A stretch of DNA of 64,000 nt. Source: Cotesia glomerata (taxonomy: Eukaryota; Arthropoda; Insecta; Hymenoptera; Braconidae). The stretch is taken from contig NC_058166.1 in the NCBI RefSeq assembly GCF_020080835.1, forward strand, positions 2,356,001 to 2,420,000, in the 5' to 3' direction. Both the position numbers and the translations under genes were made by a program. The notes beneath the pieces are model-generated. The model saw nothing but the letters and a program-made list of their open reading frames with translations. It was not told the origin of the DNA and made no database searches. This document shows, piece after piece, positions 1 through 12,099 of this stretch (positions within the stretch are counted from its first letter, which is position 1; each line of letters opens with the position of its first letter).

Positions 1-954
1 ACACACTTATCATATCGATCTGAAAAGTCCCTATCAAAGACCGGATTAGAATTTTTCGTGGGATATTTATAGCGAAGCATTGAACTGAGGACCAATAAAA
101 TACTTGGGTATGAAATAAAATCCATAGCCGATACAGCGGAGGCAGGTTGTGTATGGAGGTATTTAAAGCTTATATATAAGATTAAATGGCGCCTTAACCA
201 CCCATCAGGGGATCTTCTCATTATTTTCCATCCGTGTACTTGGATGCTGGTCCCAGCCTCTGCGTCAGCTCGAGCCTCAACCTCAGGTGGGACAGGCCCG
301 CGGTTTAATATTATTATTAGTATATATTCCCATTTCATATGAAATCTATACGTTCGCATAAGCATAAATTCACCTTTTACGATCTTTACACTATGCTATG
401 CAAATGCGTTCCAATCATTTCTCTTTCTTTAACTAACCTCCGATTTATTTTATTTGTTTTTATTTATTTATTCTGATAATCATCGCAGTTTATTGTCAAT
501 AACCGACATGCAAATATAAATGTTATTGGTTGTTTGAATTCTTGAATTTCATATTAAACGTCAATCGGAGAAAAATTATCGACTGTATACCGAGGAAATC
601 AATTAATAAATTAACTCAGTTTATTAATTATTTAATTACAAATTTTAATATTCTTTTTTGCATACATTTTTTTTATTAGTCCCTTAAGTCTTTTATACAC
701 ATTTTTTATCTTCAAATTAAATTTTTTTAGTTACAAAAATATTGAATGCAAAAGCAGAGTTTTTATTAACTTTACATTTTTCTTGGCTGGGGACTACACT
801 CTTCCCATTGCATCAATCGTGTGAATCAAGCTTCTGAGCATTAGGTTTACCCGCTTGGAAAAGGTTTATATGTTTCAAAATATATGATTAAATATATTGA
901 TATTATAATGTGATATATGGAACGATATATAAAATCATATCTATAATTTTGCCA
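1..954. other. No gene seen; AT-rich flank
   Basis: I see no supported reading frame here. About 235-300 is briefly GC-richer (Ser/Ala/Gln-like codons on the plus strand, no start or splice context). The rest is AT-rich single-copy-looking DNA. Confidence 0.5.
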
Positions 955-1364
955 CAATGATATAAAAAAGACCATTCGGCAGTCGAAATGGAAGTAGATT
1001 TCATAATAAGTGTAACGAGTGCAATAGTAAATTTCATAATTGGCATAGCGGAATAGGACATAATTTTGAGACTACACATATGATATAGTACTCAAATTGA
1101 AGCTTATTTAAAGAGCTTTCAGATGTATTTTACAGAATTTCAATAAGTTATCCCATTCAAAAGTTATTCGAGTAAGAAAGTGAAGAAATATGAATTTTTA
1201 TGATTTTGAAAATTTTGAAATCATGGCATTTCTAAATTACTTGACCGATTAAGCTCATCTTCGAACTTGACTTTAGTATCTATCTGTAGAATAAGTATGT
1301 TAAGTTTGGTAAAGATCCATTGTAAATTGACGACGCTATCGTGGTGACAAGCCGCGTTATATCG

Positions 1365-1448
<84 letters not shown>
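955..1448 (-). mobile_element. H1 Helentron-like element, truncated copy
   Basis: The reverse complement matches the 3' part of the H1 copies at 18951-19972 and 35771-37142. The near-palindromic end (CCATTTCGGCTGCCGAATGG in the other copies) lies at 968-990, and the internal TA microsatellite fills 1375-1448. The 5' half is missing, cut where the H2 fragment begins at 1449. H1 has a subterminal inverted AGTAGATTT word, a terminal hairpin and an internal microsatellite, as in Helentron-associated (HINE/DINE-type) elements. Assignment is by architecture only. Confidence 0.5.
1375..1448. repeat. TA microsatellite
   Basis: Nearly pure TA dinucleotide tract inside the H1 element. Frames through it read as alternating Tyr-Ile and are not genes. 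Confidence 0.95.
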
Positions 1449-1449
<1 letters not shown>

Positions 1450-1776
1450 TAGCTGTTACCCGCCCGCATTGCTGGGCGCTTTATAGAATTGCATTTTTAG
1501 ATCTAGACTTGAAATTTAATTAGAGTATTGTTTTGACTTGCACAGATTCCAAATGAGTATTGAAAGTTTTAGTTAATGTCATTGCAAGTCTCATAAGTAA
1601 AGTTGAAGTCTGTCTAGCTTCAAGTGCGAAGAATTTTTTTGTCATTTAAAATTTTCTCAGCGACATCAATTTTTCATAGAAAATAAACTTAACATGTTTT
1701 TTACATACCCAGTGTTTGGAAAATGCATTCATTTTAATCAGTAACATTCCCTCGATCCCGTAATAAGAACAATTTT
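1449..1776 (-). mobile_element. H2 Helitron-like element, 3' fragment
   Basis: On the minus strand this ends in a GC-rich hairpin followed by CTAG (1449-1452) and then T, as a Helitron 3' end does. It matches the last 330 bp of the longer copy ending at 6921. The composite element starting at 1795 lies directly beyond its other end. Confidence 0.55.
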
Positions 1777-1794
1777 AAATGCGCCATCTGTATC

Positions 1795-2820
1795 CACAGA
1801 TTCGGTAGAATCTGGCGCCAAGTTCCGTTCAAATCTGCTGTAAACGGAGCGCCAGACTACCGACTGTGTTTACTGTAAGCAGAACGGTATTTTGAGGTCG
1901 CAAAATTTTATTTAATTCTACGGTACTTTTTTTTCCTAAATTGTATATTATAACAGTAATTCATACTTTATTTGACTGTTATTAATTAATTATATTCACT
2001 TATAACAATTAATCTACTTGAAATTATTAAATTTCATCAGCACAAACTATAGCAACGCAAAAATTTCGATCCTGACTTTTTTTTCGATGGGCAAAGTGAT
2101 CTGCCACAGACTAAATAATTCGAGAATGCATAGTAATCCTTCATTAGATGGGAAACTACAGTTAAAAAATAGATATTTCACAGCTTGCATCTACACCCGC
2201 CAGATCGCGCTGGAATTATTTTAACATAAACTGTAGTTTCAAGGGAATAGTTTGCTATAAAAAATGCAACCAACACGAGATTTAATTAAGTTGGTACAAA
2301 TTGTAAATTTTTATTATAATTACAAAAAATACTAAAATCCGAACAAAAACAGTTTCACTGTAAAAAAATCGCGCCAAGTCCACGTTCATAAGACTATTAA
2401 GAAAAAAAAAATTTGTTTTTTTCTTTACAAAATATATAAAATAAAAAATTAAAAATCCAAGTACCAGATATGATTGTTTATGATTTTCGGAAATTACAAA
2501 AAATTATGTTATAAATTTAAAAATTAAGAAAAAAATTTTGGAACGTACTTGGTGTGCGTCATTGTGTATTTCAATTTTTTTAAATTTTGCAACCGCGCAC
2601 ACTAAATACGTTCCAAAATTTTTTTCTTAATTTTTAAATTTATAACAAAATTTTTTTTAATTTCCGAAAATCATAAACAATCATATCGGTTACTTGGATT
2701 TTTTAATTTTTTTATTTTATATATTTTCGTAAAGAAAAAAACAAATTTTTTTTTTCTTAATAGTCTTATGAACGTGGACTTGGCGCGATTTTTTTTACAG
2801 TGAAACAGTTTCTGTTCGGA
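1795..2820 (+). mobile_element. Two-hairpin composite element, copy A
   Basis: One of five copies of an approximately 1.03 kb element (others: 9229-10262, 35276-37710, 42753-43776, 55868-56938). The left end is a roughly 75-bp hairpin built on CACAGATTCGGTAGAATCTG and its near-complement around 1850-1875. The right half (2338-2820) is a long foldback of about 220-bp arms starting TCCGAACAAAAACAGTTTCA. Both ends carry an inward-facing GCGCCAAGT word followed by CGTTCA, so it acts as a subterminal inverted repeat of the whole unit. No transposase is seen. Confidence 0.7.
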
Positions 2821-2875
2821 TAAGTCATACGCTTAAACGTATTGCGATAGGACTTAAACTTTTTTTTTTAGTGTA

Positions 2876-3190
2876 GCTTGCAGAGTTAACCATATCTAGG
2901 ATTTTTTAATTGTTACAATAATAAACAAAATTGTAAATTATAGCTTTAATGACAATTTTGGAGAAACCTGTGTAAAAAAAATCGTCTTAAAATTAATTTT
3001 CATAACAAATTCGAGAACCAAATTTCTAAAAATTTGCTCTCGAAATTTTTTTTTTAGCGTCTTAAAAGAGTCTTAAAGTAGTCTTGGTTTGTGTCACGTT
3101 TAATATTTTAAACGAACGACAATTTTAAGACGATTTTTTTTAACACGGGAAAAACTTCTCAGAATTTTACAACTATTGTTGGCAACAAAA
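2876..3190 (+). repeat. Interspersed repeat interrupted by a small palindromic MITE
   Basis: 2876-2966 and 3150-3190 together match 32490-32630, which lacks the middle. The interruption (about 2968-3148) is a palindromic MITE with inverted ends containing AAAATCGTCTTAAAATT, so 32490-32630 is the unoccupied version. Confidence 0.6.
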
Positions 3191-4530
3191 TTATTTTGTT
3201 GCTCTAAAAAAATGATTTTTCTTAGAAAAATAGATTAACTTAGTAACAAAATAATCTAATTTAATTTCCGAAAATTTTTAGAATTATAATTATGTAAATT
3301 TTTCACTCAAATTTGAACCTCAAAAATCATGATAAAAAATAACAACCCACCATAAAATTATCAACACAGAAAACCATAAAATTAAGTATTAAAATTCTGG
3401 ACAAAAAAATGGATTCCAACATATTGACGATGAAAAATTAACTAAAATCCCAATGACTCCTAAGTATTAAAATAAATTTTTTTATTACTCTCATAATCAA
3501 TAATGTCGACAATTAACTCAGCCAGGAAAGCCCAAACAATTTTAAGAACGCCATATAATGACGCATGTTTATATCTAAACCAAAGTCTCCCCTCCTCTTC
3601 TTTCCCTTGCCCCTTCCAAAGACTCTAAATCCAAGGAACTAGGATGGACAATCTCTTGGATCTGTAAAATCGATGGCTTTATTTGCTATTTTTTCGATTT
3701 CAGGCTCGAACGTCTTCCTCCCACCCTTCTCCTTGGCCATGCGCACTTTATACGACCCACGGATTATACGTTATCTGATATTACGGGCGACAATCGGACG
3801 TTAAAATAATACTGAGCTTATGTCATATTTTTTTACGAATCAACATTTGTCTTGAACTAAACGATGGCTACAATTACCTTCACTTGTTGTTATTATTATT
3901 GTTATAATAATGCTGTAGTTCCTGTATCGTATTATCTGCATATTCTCGATAACATGTGTTCGATGCTTACGTTACATCTGTATGTTCGCAATTAGAACAA
4001 TAATTATTATTTTAATCAGACTAATTTTTTATTTAGAAAAAATATTAATTTTTAGATCATTTTAAAAAATAAAATATTAATAATTAATTTTTAGATCATT
4101 TAAAAAAATAAATAAAATAATAATACAAGCTTAAATAAATATTAAAAATAGTTTAATTATAAACAAAATTAAAAGATGGAAAATAATGAAATTTAAATTA
4201 AAATAGAATGATTGATAAATAGCAACAAATTGGATTATTCTCCTAAAATTAGTCGGGTTGTAATTACAAACCAGTTTGTAACGTCACTAAATTAATTGAA
4301 TGTCCTAACAACAATAATTTTGTTAGGAAAAATAAATAATAGTTTAAAAAAACTAGAAAACACGCTTTTATAGAAAACCAAACTAAAAAATAGAAAATAA
4401 ATTTTACCAAATTTGAATTAAGAATAGTGTAAGAAATTGTAATCTATTTTATTAAGAGAATAAGAAAAATTTTGTGTCCAAGATAGTTATATGATAAAAT
4501 CGGTTTTTTTAGTGAAATTTACACGGGAAA
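3191..4530. other. No gene seen
   Basis: AT-rich. About 3580-3800 is GC-richer, with a CT-rich stretch, but without a convincing reading frame. 4300-4440 matches part of the repeat family also present at 7360-7450 and 22500-22680. Confidence 0.5.
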
Positions 4531-5222
4531 AAATTTCTGGGAAAATTTACGATACAACTATTGTAAAGCTGGACTATACTTTTATTAATATTAATTGTCA
4601 AATATTTTAGAAGAAAAAATACTATTTATTCATGAAAAAATACAATATTACTATTGTAAAAAGTAAGAGATGAAAATTTCCAGTGCTGCCTCTGTATCTT
4701 TCCAATAGAACTATAGCAAATTTTACAATAGTTGAATTGGAATGTCTCTCAATTAGTGTGAGTGATGGCCGTGAACAGCGCTAGACTCCGAGTTTATGTA
4801 AATGTTAAAGGATATGAGTCTTAGTTTACCTTGGATAGCGTAAAGGGAGAGTTTCTGGCTGCCAACACAGAGTTCTGGGTTCGATTCCCAGATAGCACGA
4901 AAATTGTTGGTCTCTGTTTTCGATTACTGTGCAGGTACCAATTAGTCCAACCTTCTATCTCTCTCCCTCCCTAATATTTCTTTTAAAAATACCAACTGTG
5001 AATTTTTACAATAGTTGAATTGTAAAGTTCTCAAACACATATTGTATAATTTGCTCTATTATAGTATTCGACTTTTTAAGACTCTTGCTAGTCTTATTTG
5101 TTGGATAAAATTTACAATAGTAGATCGTAAAAATTACTAAATGAGAAGTATAGTCCACCGTTACTATTTTATTTAGTAAAAATTACAATAGTAAAATCTC
5201 CTTCAATTTTCTTTCCGTGTAG
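4531..5222 (+). mobile_element. TIR element carrying a tRNA-like (SINE) module, copy 1
   Basis: Inverted ends begin with ACACGGGAAAA / TTTCCGTGT. Words containing ACTATTGTAA and its complement recur throughout. A tRNA-like module sits inside at about 4830-4900, with a Pol III B box GGTTCGATTCC at 4878-4888. The same module sits at the same internal place in the copies at 24029-24788 and 41408-42180. Confidence 0.55.
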
Positions 5223-5576
5223 TGTCATTGCAAAGGTCTTGAATTTGTGCCTTTTCAAGGATTCATATCATTCTCACCGATAGTCAATTTATTATGATAA
5301 GTATTTAGGCTGCATTTAAAAATGCAGAATCTCTAGATACATAATTAAGAAATGACCTTGTATCTTGTGAACTATTGACATTTTTAAAGATATAATAAGC
5401 TCATCCTGATATTACACTAATCAAGACCTTTCATTTGAGTACCCACATCAATTTTTCATATATCTATATATATTTATATATATCTATATATATTTATATA
5501 TAATATATATATAGTATATACATATATATATATATATATATAGCATATATATATATATATATATGCATATATATAT
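5223..5576 (+). mobile_element. H3 Helitron-like element, partial
   Basis: Matches the reverse complement of 17220-17440. It includes the conserved stretch around CATTTGAGTACCCACAT and runs into an interrupted TA-rich microsatellite (5458-5578). Confidence 0.5.
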
Positions 5577-6921
5577 ATATACAGGGAAAGTGGGTTTCGT
5601 AGACCGTCAATCACGCAAAAACTACTGAACATATTGACATGGGACTAGGACCATTCGACGCGGAATGAATTGTAGATGGTTATAAACTACTTATTTTTCG
5701 AATTTCATCAATCCTTCACCATTTTATTTCTATTTAACTTAGATAAACATTTTTCCCGCCCATAAAAACAAAAGAAGGGCATTTTTCTTCAATTCATTTG
5801 TTTTTTTATTGGCATAAAAGGAAATAATTTTTATTACGTTACTTTTTTGAGAATTTAGTTCCATATATACCCACGCGTGGGGGGATGCGTGGGTGGATGT
5901 ATGGGCAGATGCGTGGGTGGAAAATATACATATATAACGAAAAAGGGTTCCTTTGATGAAAGTTGACGTCAAAACTACTGAAGCTATCGGGATGGGACTA
6001 CTACCTTCGACGCAGAATTTTTTGTAGATGGATATAGACTACTTATTTTTTCGATTTTATTAACCATTTCTCATTTTTTTCACAATTTACTTTCACATAC
6101 ATTTTTTCCCGTTAAGAAAAATGAAAGACTAATTTTTTATTCATTTGTTTTTAATACGATTTTCTTTTGTTTTTATTACATAACCTTGCTATTTGATTGA
6201 TTTAACGTCATTTAAAAAAAGTTTAAGAAAGAAGCTAATTATGTCTGGTGAACTAAGTGTTAAAAGTTTATATTCATATGCTGATCGTATGTTTGGTTAT
6301 GGTAAAATTGGTTTCAAGAAGTAAAATAGTTAGATATCTATGAAATCTACTGAAAATGTTGTTGTTTATAAACTAGGACTTTTTGAAACATGAAATTTAG
6401 ACCATATCTATTGAGTTTCAATAACATTTACTAAAAATTTCCTTGCAACAAACGTCTCTTTAGCAGCGGGAAAAAAGTCATTGTAAGGTTTCCAAAACTT
6501 AACATTACATGTAGTAATTCGGTCAACGAACTAAGAATTTTACATACATGTTATTTTTGCCGATTAGATAATTTATAAATTGTTCTTATTGCGGGATCGC
6601 GGGAATGTAACAGATTAAAATGAAAGCATTTTCCAAACACTAGGTATGTAAAAAATAAATTTGGCTACTTATTTAAATAGAATTCATAAAAAACATGTTA
6701 AATTTATTTTCTATGAAAAATTGATGTCGCTGAGAAAATTTTAAATAACAAAAAAATTCTTCGCTTTTGAAGCTAGACAGACTTGCAATGACTTTAACTA
6801 AAACTTTCAATACTCATTTGGAATCTGTGCAATTCAAAACAATATTCTAATTAAATTTCAAGTCTAGATCTAAAAATGCAATTCTATAAAGCGCCCAGCG
6901 AAGCGGGCGGGTAACAGCTAG
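5577..6921 (+). mobile_element. H2 Helitron-like element, longest copy
   Basis: The 3' end has a hairpin at 6892-6909 (CGCCC...GGGCG arms), then CTAG at 6918-6921 followed by T, the Helitron signature. Internally it holds two diverged direct repeats (about 5610-5720 and 5965-6090) around AAAACTACTGAA. No helicase frame is visible, so it is non-autonomous. The CG-richer 5870-5930 stretch (repeated GGATGCGTGGG-like words) is part of it. Confidence 0.55.
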
Positions 6922-6934
6922 TTTTATATATTTA

Positions 6935-7152
6935 TAAATATGAATATATGAAAAATATATCAAAATGCATGTGGGTACTCAAATGAAAGCTCTTGATGAG
7001 TGTAACATCGGGATGAGCTTATATCTTAAAAAACGTCAGTATTTAAGAAAGTACAGTGCAATTTAACAAAAGTCGTTGTTTAATAAAGCAAAGTTTCATT
7101 TATTTATAGCTCACAAGTCAAGGCAGTCACATAGTGACTGCAAGGCTGCTAG
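6935..7152 (+). mobile_element. H3 Helitron-like element, 3' end
   Basis: Carries the H3 terminus: hairpin GCAGTCAC-ATA-GTGACTGC at 7123-7141, then CTAG at 7149-7152 followed by T. Other H3 ends lie at 9177, 16217, 16961 and 60810. Confidence 0.6.
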
Positions 7153-7159
7153 TAAATAT

Positions 7160-7360
7160 AAATTAATAATAGTGTAAATAAGAAAAAAATGTATTTTACT
7201 GTAAAAAAACGCGCGAGGTGCATGGCGTCGATACTTATAAATATTTTATTGACACATATAAGTAGAAGGATTATTATTTCGAGAATATCTTAAAAAGCAC
7301 CACGCTTTTTTAAAAATAAAATCCATTTTTTTCTTATTTACACTATTATGAATTTATATT
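7160..7360. mobile_element. Palindromic MITE
   Basis: Arms built on AATAATAGTGTAAATAAG and its complement face each other across about 110 bp. The same structure is at 28495-28700, and a degraded one at 22690-22860. Confidence 0.6.
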
Positions 7361-7950
7361 TATTAAAATTTTTTACACTATTCTTAATTCAAATTTATTA
7401 AAATTTATTTTCTATTTTTTAATTTGGTTTTCTATAAAAGCGTGTTTTTTAGTTTTTTTAAACTATTATTTATTTCATACTTTTTAGTTTGATTTATTTA
7501 TAAAAGCGTGTTTTTTTAGTTTTTTTTTAAACTATTATTTTTATTAGAGCAAAATTAATCGGTAACTCAATCACCATTCATTACAATAGCGAACAAGGCT
7601 CATTTCTCAAAAATTGTAAATTTAAATTCTTGCTTATTTTGTTGAATTAAAATTCTCTTTGGTATTCGAAAATTTGTTAATATTAGATAAATCAGTTAAA
7701 GATAATGATTGGAAATTATAATTAACATCAATTTCTGCCTTATCGACTAGATGAAAGTTATATAAACTAACAAATCTTATTCTGCAAATTGAATAATGGC
7801 ATAATCTTATCAAATTAGTGTATTGTCATCGGTCCTCGATAAGTTTACGAAGTTTAAATGAAATCTGACCGTTTGAAGTGGATCAAAATCAAGTCCAAAG
7901 GAGTCGGTTTCAAACATACAGGTGAAGCTAATAAAAAACGTGTAAAAACG
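7360..7950 (-). repeat. Interspersed repeat L
   Basis: Matches 22187-22700 (opposite strand) and 29400-30300 (interrupted there by a MITE at 29527). It includes a conserved block near 7560-7880 and ends at the word AATAAAAAACGTGTAA. No coding capacity is seen. Confidence 0.65.
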
Positions 7951-8275
7951 CCTATATTGTACAAAAATTTCCTATATTATCATACGAAATTTATTCAGTG
8001 CAAAAATCGCAAAATCTCCGATTTTTTGCGGGTGTGATTATTGTTATTGTTGGCTCAGAAAATGTCTAAATAATGATGAAAGATTAAAAGTATGGAATTC
8101 GGTATTGGAGTTGGATCTCGAACGGATTAAATTAGAGATTTTACGAGAACTACAACAAAAACGTCACCAACAGCAACAAGACCGGTTTTTTATTATCCTT
8201 CTATTTATTGGAAAGAAGATCGGATTACAAAGTGATAAATTTTTATTGTCTTGGCCGCATGACACGACATATTGA
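7946..8275 (+). CDS. Cysteine-cluster exon candidate, DM-domain-like
   Basis: An open frame of 109 codons with no start codon, ending in TGA at 8273-8275. It would be an internal or terminal exon, and a plausible acceptor (TTTATTCAG) ends at 7998. The peptide has a cysteine cluster, FCGCDYCYCWLRKC, at roughly codons 28-41. A charged helix-forming segment (NNDERLKVWNSV, then LERIKLEILRELQQKRHQQQQ) follows. Cysteine spacing C-x4-C-x-C, then a Cys and a D-E/R-x-x-V helix, recalls the second half of the DM (doublesex/mab-3) zinc module. The first Cys/His half is not convincing and the spacing before the last Cys differs. It begins exactly where repeat L ends, in unique DNA. It could be a decayed DMRT-family exon, another zinc-binding protein or chance. 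Confidence 0.25.
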   Translation, partial: KRLYCTKISYIIIRNLFSAKIAKSPIFCGCDYCYCWLRKCLNNDERLKVWNSVLELDLERIKLEILRELQQKRHQQQQDRFFIILLFIGKKIGLQSDKFLLSWPHDTTY

Positions 8276-8690
8276 CCCATCAATATTCCGGTTCTCGCGA
8301 AATCTTTAGGGGGAAAAAACATAAAAAAACAGTGGATTCCGATGGACGATGGACAAAAACCAACGGCGAGAACTAAAATACTGTCGGGGGAAAAAAGAGT
8401 GATTAAGCTCTCTCAGGAATAAGTATCCTTGATCGGGGATGGGTCACCCCTAAGATCTGGCATTTGTTATCCAAAAAAAAATTTTCGCGCACTAATGGTC
8501 ACCACGGTCTAATGCCTTCGAACACTTGCTTTTATCTTGGTAACTTCCGGTATATGTGTCTTGGTTGTTAATGGGTACACTCTTGTTGATGACATTACTC
8601 AAGTATTAATATATTATAGATATAAGAGAATCTATCCAGCAAAGAAATTTTTTCAAGTAATAAGCTCTAATGACTTTTTTTTTACTTCTT
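8276..8690. other. No gene seen; unique DNA
   Basis: Moderately GC-rich. A short hairpin GGGGATGGGTCACCCC lies at about 8436-8451. No supported frame. Confidence 0.4.
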
Positions 8691-8699
8691 TGATTTTTT

Positions 8700-9165
8700 T
8701 TTTTATCTTCAATATTTAAGTAGTTATTGCACCAGCGAAGGAGATTAATATTTATTGATAAAAAATAAAATGGCGGACATTTAAAAAAAAAAAAACTGAA
8801 AATGAGGCTTTTTTCACAGTTTTTAGTCCTAAAAAAATAGTAAAAATCAAAATTTTGATTTGGTTGGAGCTGATGCAATAGCTACTACTATGTAGAATAT
8901 GTGGTTTAAATTTCATTAAGATCGTGTCAGTGATTCTGGACATATCATGTACGTCAACCAGAAAAACATAGTTCTAAGATAAACGCGTTTAAAATTTTTT
9001 TAATTAAAAAAAAAAATCTTACCTACAGTCAATCAGTGAGGCAACATACAAAATCCCTTCAGCCTTTTCAAAAATTTTATTTTCTTCCACTTGAACATCC
9101 TCATAAACACCGTAAAATAATATAGTAAGTGGTCCATCCATTTAGAAATTTTAATACAATACTTT
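8700..9165 (+). repeat. Interspersed repeat R1
   Basis: Matches the reverse complement of 33236-33620, and also 57835-57880 plus 58115-58160, where a SINE splits it. It contains GGTTGGAGCTGATGCAATAG near 8863-8882. Frames on both strands are repeat-borne. Confidence 0.6.
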
Positions 9166-9171
9166 TAGATA

Positions 9172-10660
9172 TAACTAGCTACCTATCAGTCACTATGTGA
9201 CTGCTGTGACTTGTGAACTATAAATATATCCGAACAAAAACAGTTTCACTGTAAAAAAGTCGCGCCAAGTCCACGTTCATAAGACTAATAGGAAAAAAAA
9301 ATTTTTTTTTTTTTTTAAAAAAAGATACAAAATAAAAAAATTAAAAAATCCAAGTAACCCATATGATTGTTTATGAATTTCGAAAATTAAAAAAAATTTT
9401 ATTGTAAATTTAAAAATTAAAAAAAAAATTTTAGAACGTATTTAGTGTGCGTGGTTGCAAAATATTTTACTTTTAATGAAATTCGTAAAATCTATTTACT
9501 AGGACTCTAAAAAAATTGAAATAGACAATGACGAACACAAAGTACTTTCTAAAATTTTTTAATTTTTAAATTTACAATAAAATTTTAATTTCCGAAAAAT
9601 CAAAAACAATCATATCGGTTACTTTTTATCATTTACTTATTTTTATTTTTATTTTAAAGAAAAATTTTTTTCCTAATAGGTCTTATGAACGGACCTTGGC
9701 GCGACTATTTGTTTGAAGCATTTTCCCAGACCAGTATTTTTTGTAATTATAATGAAAATTTACAATCGGTACCAACTTAAATCTCGTGTTGACTGCATTT
9801 TTACTGCAAACTATCACCCTTGAAGCTACAGTTTATGTAGATGTAATTCCAGTGCACTCTGGCGGCCGTAAATGTAAGCTGTGAATTACTTTTTTAACTG
9901 TAGTTGCTTATCTATCAGGAGGATTACTACATTTTTATTTTTATCTAGTCTGTGGCGCTGACCTCTCTCCATAAAAGAGTCAGGATCGAAATTTTGTGAG
10001 CGAGCTTATAGTATGTGCTGATAAAATTTAATAATTTCAAGTAAATAAATTGTTATAAGTGAATATAATTAATTAATACGGTGAAGTAAATTATGAATTA
10101 CTGTTATGATAAACAAATTGGATAAAAAAAGTACCGTAGAATTAAATAAAATTTCGCAGCCTCAAAAAACCGTTCTGCTTACAGTAAACACAGTCGGTAG
10201 TCTGGCGCTCCGTTTACAACGGATTTGAACGGAACTTGGCGCCAGATTCTACCGAATCTGTGGATAAAATTCTGCTTTACTAAATAATGAGTTTTGTTAA
10301 ATTGCGCTGTATTGTTTTAACTATTGACCTTTTTAAAGATATAAGCTCATCCCGACGTTACACTTATCGAGAGATTTCATTTGAGTACTCACATGCATTT
10401 TGATATATTTTTCATATATACATATATATAATATATATTTTAAAGATATAAGCTCATCCCGATATTACACTCATCAAGAGCTTTCATTTGAGTACCCACA
10501 TGTATTTTTGATATATTTTTCATATATACATATATGTAATATATATAAATATATGAAAAATTGATGTGGGTACTTAAATGAAAGATCTTGATGAGCGTAA
10601 CATCGGAATGAGCTTATATCTTTAAAAATGTCAATAGTTCACAAAATCAAAGGTAATTTC
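9172..10660 (-). mobile_element. H3 element split by composite element copy B
   Basis: 9172-9228 (CTAG end and GTCAC/GTGAC hairpin) continues at 10263-10660. The two-hairpin composite occupies 9229-10262. Two tandem blocks of the H3 body, each including a CATTTGAGTACCCACATG-type stretch, follow at 10320-10440 and 10440-10660. Confidence 0.55.
9229..10262 (-). mobile_element. Two-hairpin composite element, copy B
   Basis: Long foldback at 9229-9710, then the approximately 540-bp unique part, ending in the CACAGATTCGG hairpin at 10262. Opposite orientation to copy A. Confidence 0.7.
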
Positions 10661-11214
10661 TTAAGGTAGTACGGTTATGAAAGCAATATTTTAAGAAATC
10701 CTCGAAACTTTGAATATAAGTCATTAAATACATAATACATATGCTGTTAAAATTTGAAAACGATTTACCGTACCTAACTTGGGATAATTGAAATTGAAAA
10801 TGACATTTTCGTACATGTAACATAGGAGAAGCGTGGGAAAATGACAGTATTTTTAATTTTTTCCATCGAAGGAATTTCACGACTTTATCGAAAAACTAGT
10901 AGATTGAAGAATATGATATTTTGAACAATTAAAAAAAAAATGAAAATTATTTACCGTGTAGTTTTCGAGATTAATTAAAATTAATTTAACTTTTAGAGGA
11001 TTATTTTTAGGAGAGGGGGTACGACAAACAGCCGCTAGTCACTGAAACCGTAGTGTCTGTGTATATGTATAGAGAATATAGTAGTCGACGAGTACAGTAA
11101 CGTTAAAAAATCTTAACCTACAACCTTAGCTCTGTCGATACGTATAACATGGATAGTGAGTCAAAATTTTTTATCTGGATTGTCGCGGAGGTACTACCTT
11201 AATTATTTATCTAC
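10661..11214. other. No gene seen
   Basis: AT-rich apparently unique DNA. Frames present are short and without a start context or codon bias I trust. Confidence 0.4.
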
Positions 11215-11905
11215 ACAGAAAAAAAAAGGTTCACTTGAGCCAAGAAAATATTTTTCTTTTTAATTAATTTTTTGAGCGAAAAAAAAATTTTTTTTTGACA
11301 CAAGAAATTTCACTTATTCCAACCAAATTAATTCTCTTTCTTTAACAAATACGTATCTTGATCCAAGAAAATTTATTTAAGTCAAGAAAATCTGTTCTGA
11401 AAAAATTCAGCCTCTTGCTCCAAAAAATTTAGTTCTTGATAGAAGTAAATTTTCTTGTCTTGAGAAAATTTCTCTCTTGCTCCAAAAAATTAAATATAAA
11501 GATAGAAGTAAATTTTTATTAATATTTTTATCGATTAACATGTCAAATGGAAGATCAAATAATATTGAATAATTTTTTTTTATTCAATATGTATAATTGC
11601 ACGCTATAATAATATAAAATGGGTATCATATATTCAAGAGAAAAATTTTCTCAAAGTGAGAAAATTTTTTTCTCAGCTGAAGTAGGTGGTGCTGCTTCCA
11701 TAAAGTATCTAAAAATCTCGATCAAATATAAAAATTTTCGTATCAAGTATTTATGATAATTTGAATTAAGAAAAAATTACCACTAAGAATAGAATTTCAA
11801 GAAAAATTTTACTTCGGCCAACACAACTTCGGTCTTCCAGGCACCTGAAAAATTTTCTTGAGCCAAGAATTTTGTTCTCCAGTCAAGAAATTTTTCTTTC
11901 TGTGC
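11215..11905 (-). mobile_element. CAAGAA-rich Tc1/mariner-like MITE, copy 1
   Basis: Inverted ends are CACAGAAA...TTTCTGTG, with TA at the left flank. The body is full of CAAGAAAATTT words and their complements. Further copies are 19994-20560, 33857-34533 and 62412-62960. Confidence 0.6.
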
Positions 11906-12099
11906 ACAAATTACTTTTAAAAAATTCGATCAAATTCATGCGAGCATTGTAAAAATTAAACAAAATAAACAAATTGATAACCTAAAAGACAGACTACAAT
12001 ATATTGGCGCGCAAAAATAATTTTTTGCAATAAAAGCAATAAAATTTCAGTGGTGAGACATACGTCGGTTCGAATGTACAAAGTTATGAAAAGCTGTGT

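Noticed and set aside
1341..1523. Tyr-Ile repeat frame (also 19001-19315)
   Set aside because: Produced by TA microsatellites inside H1 elements.
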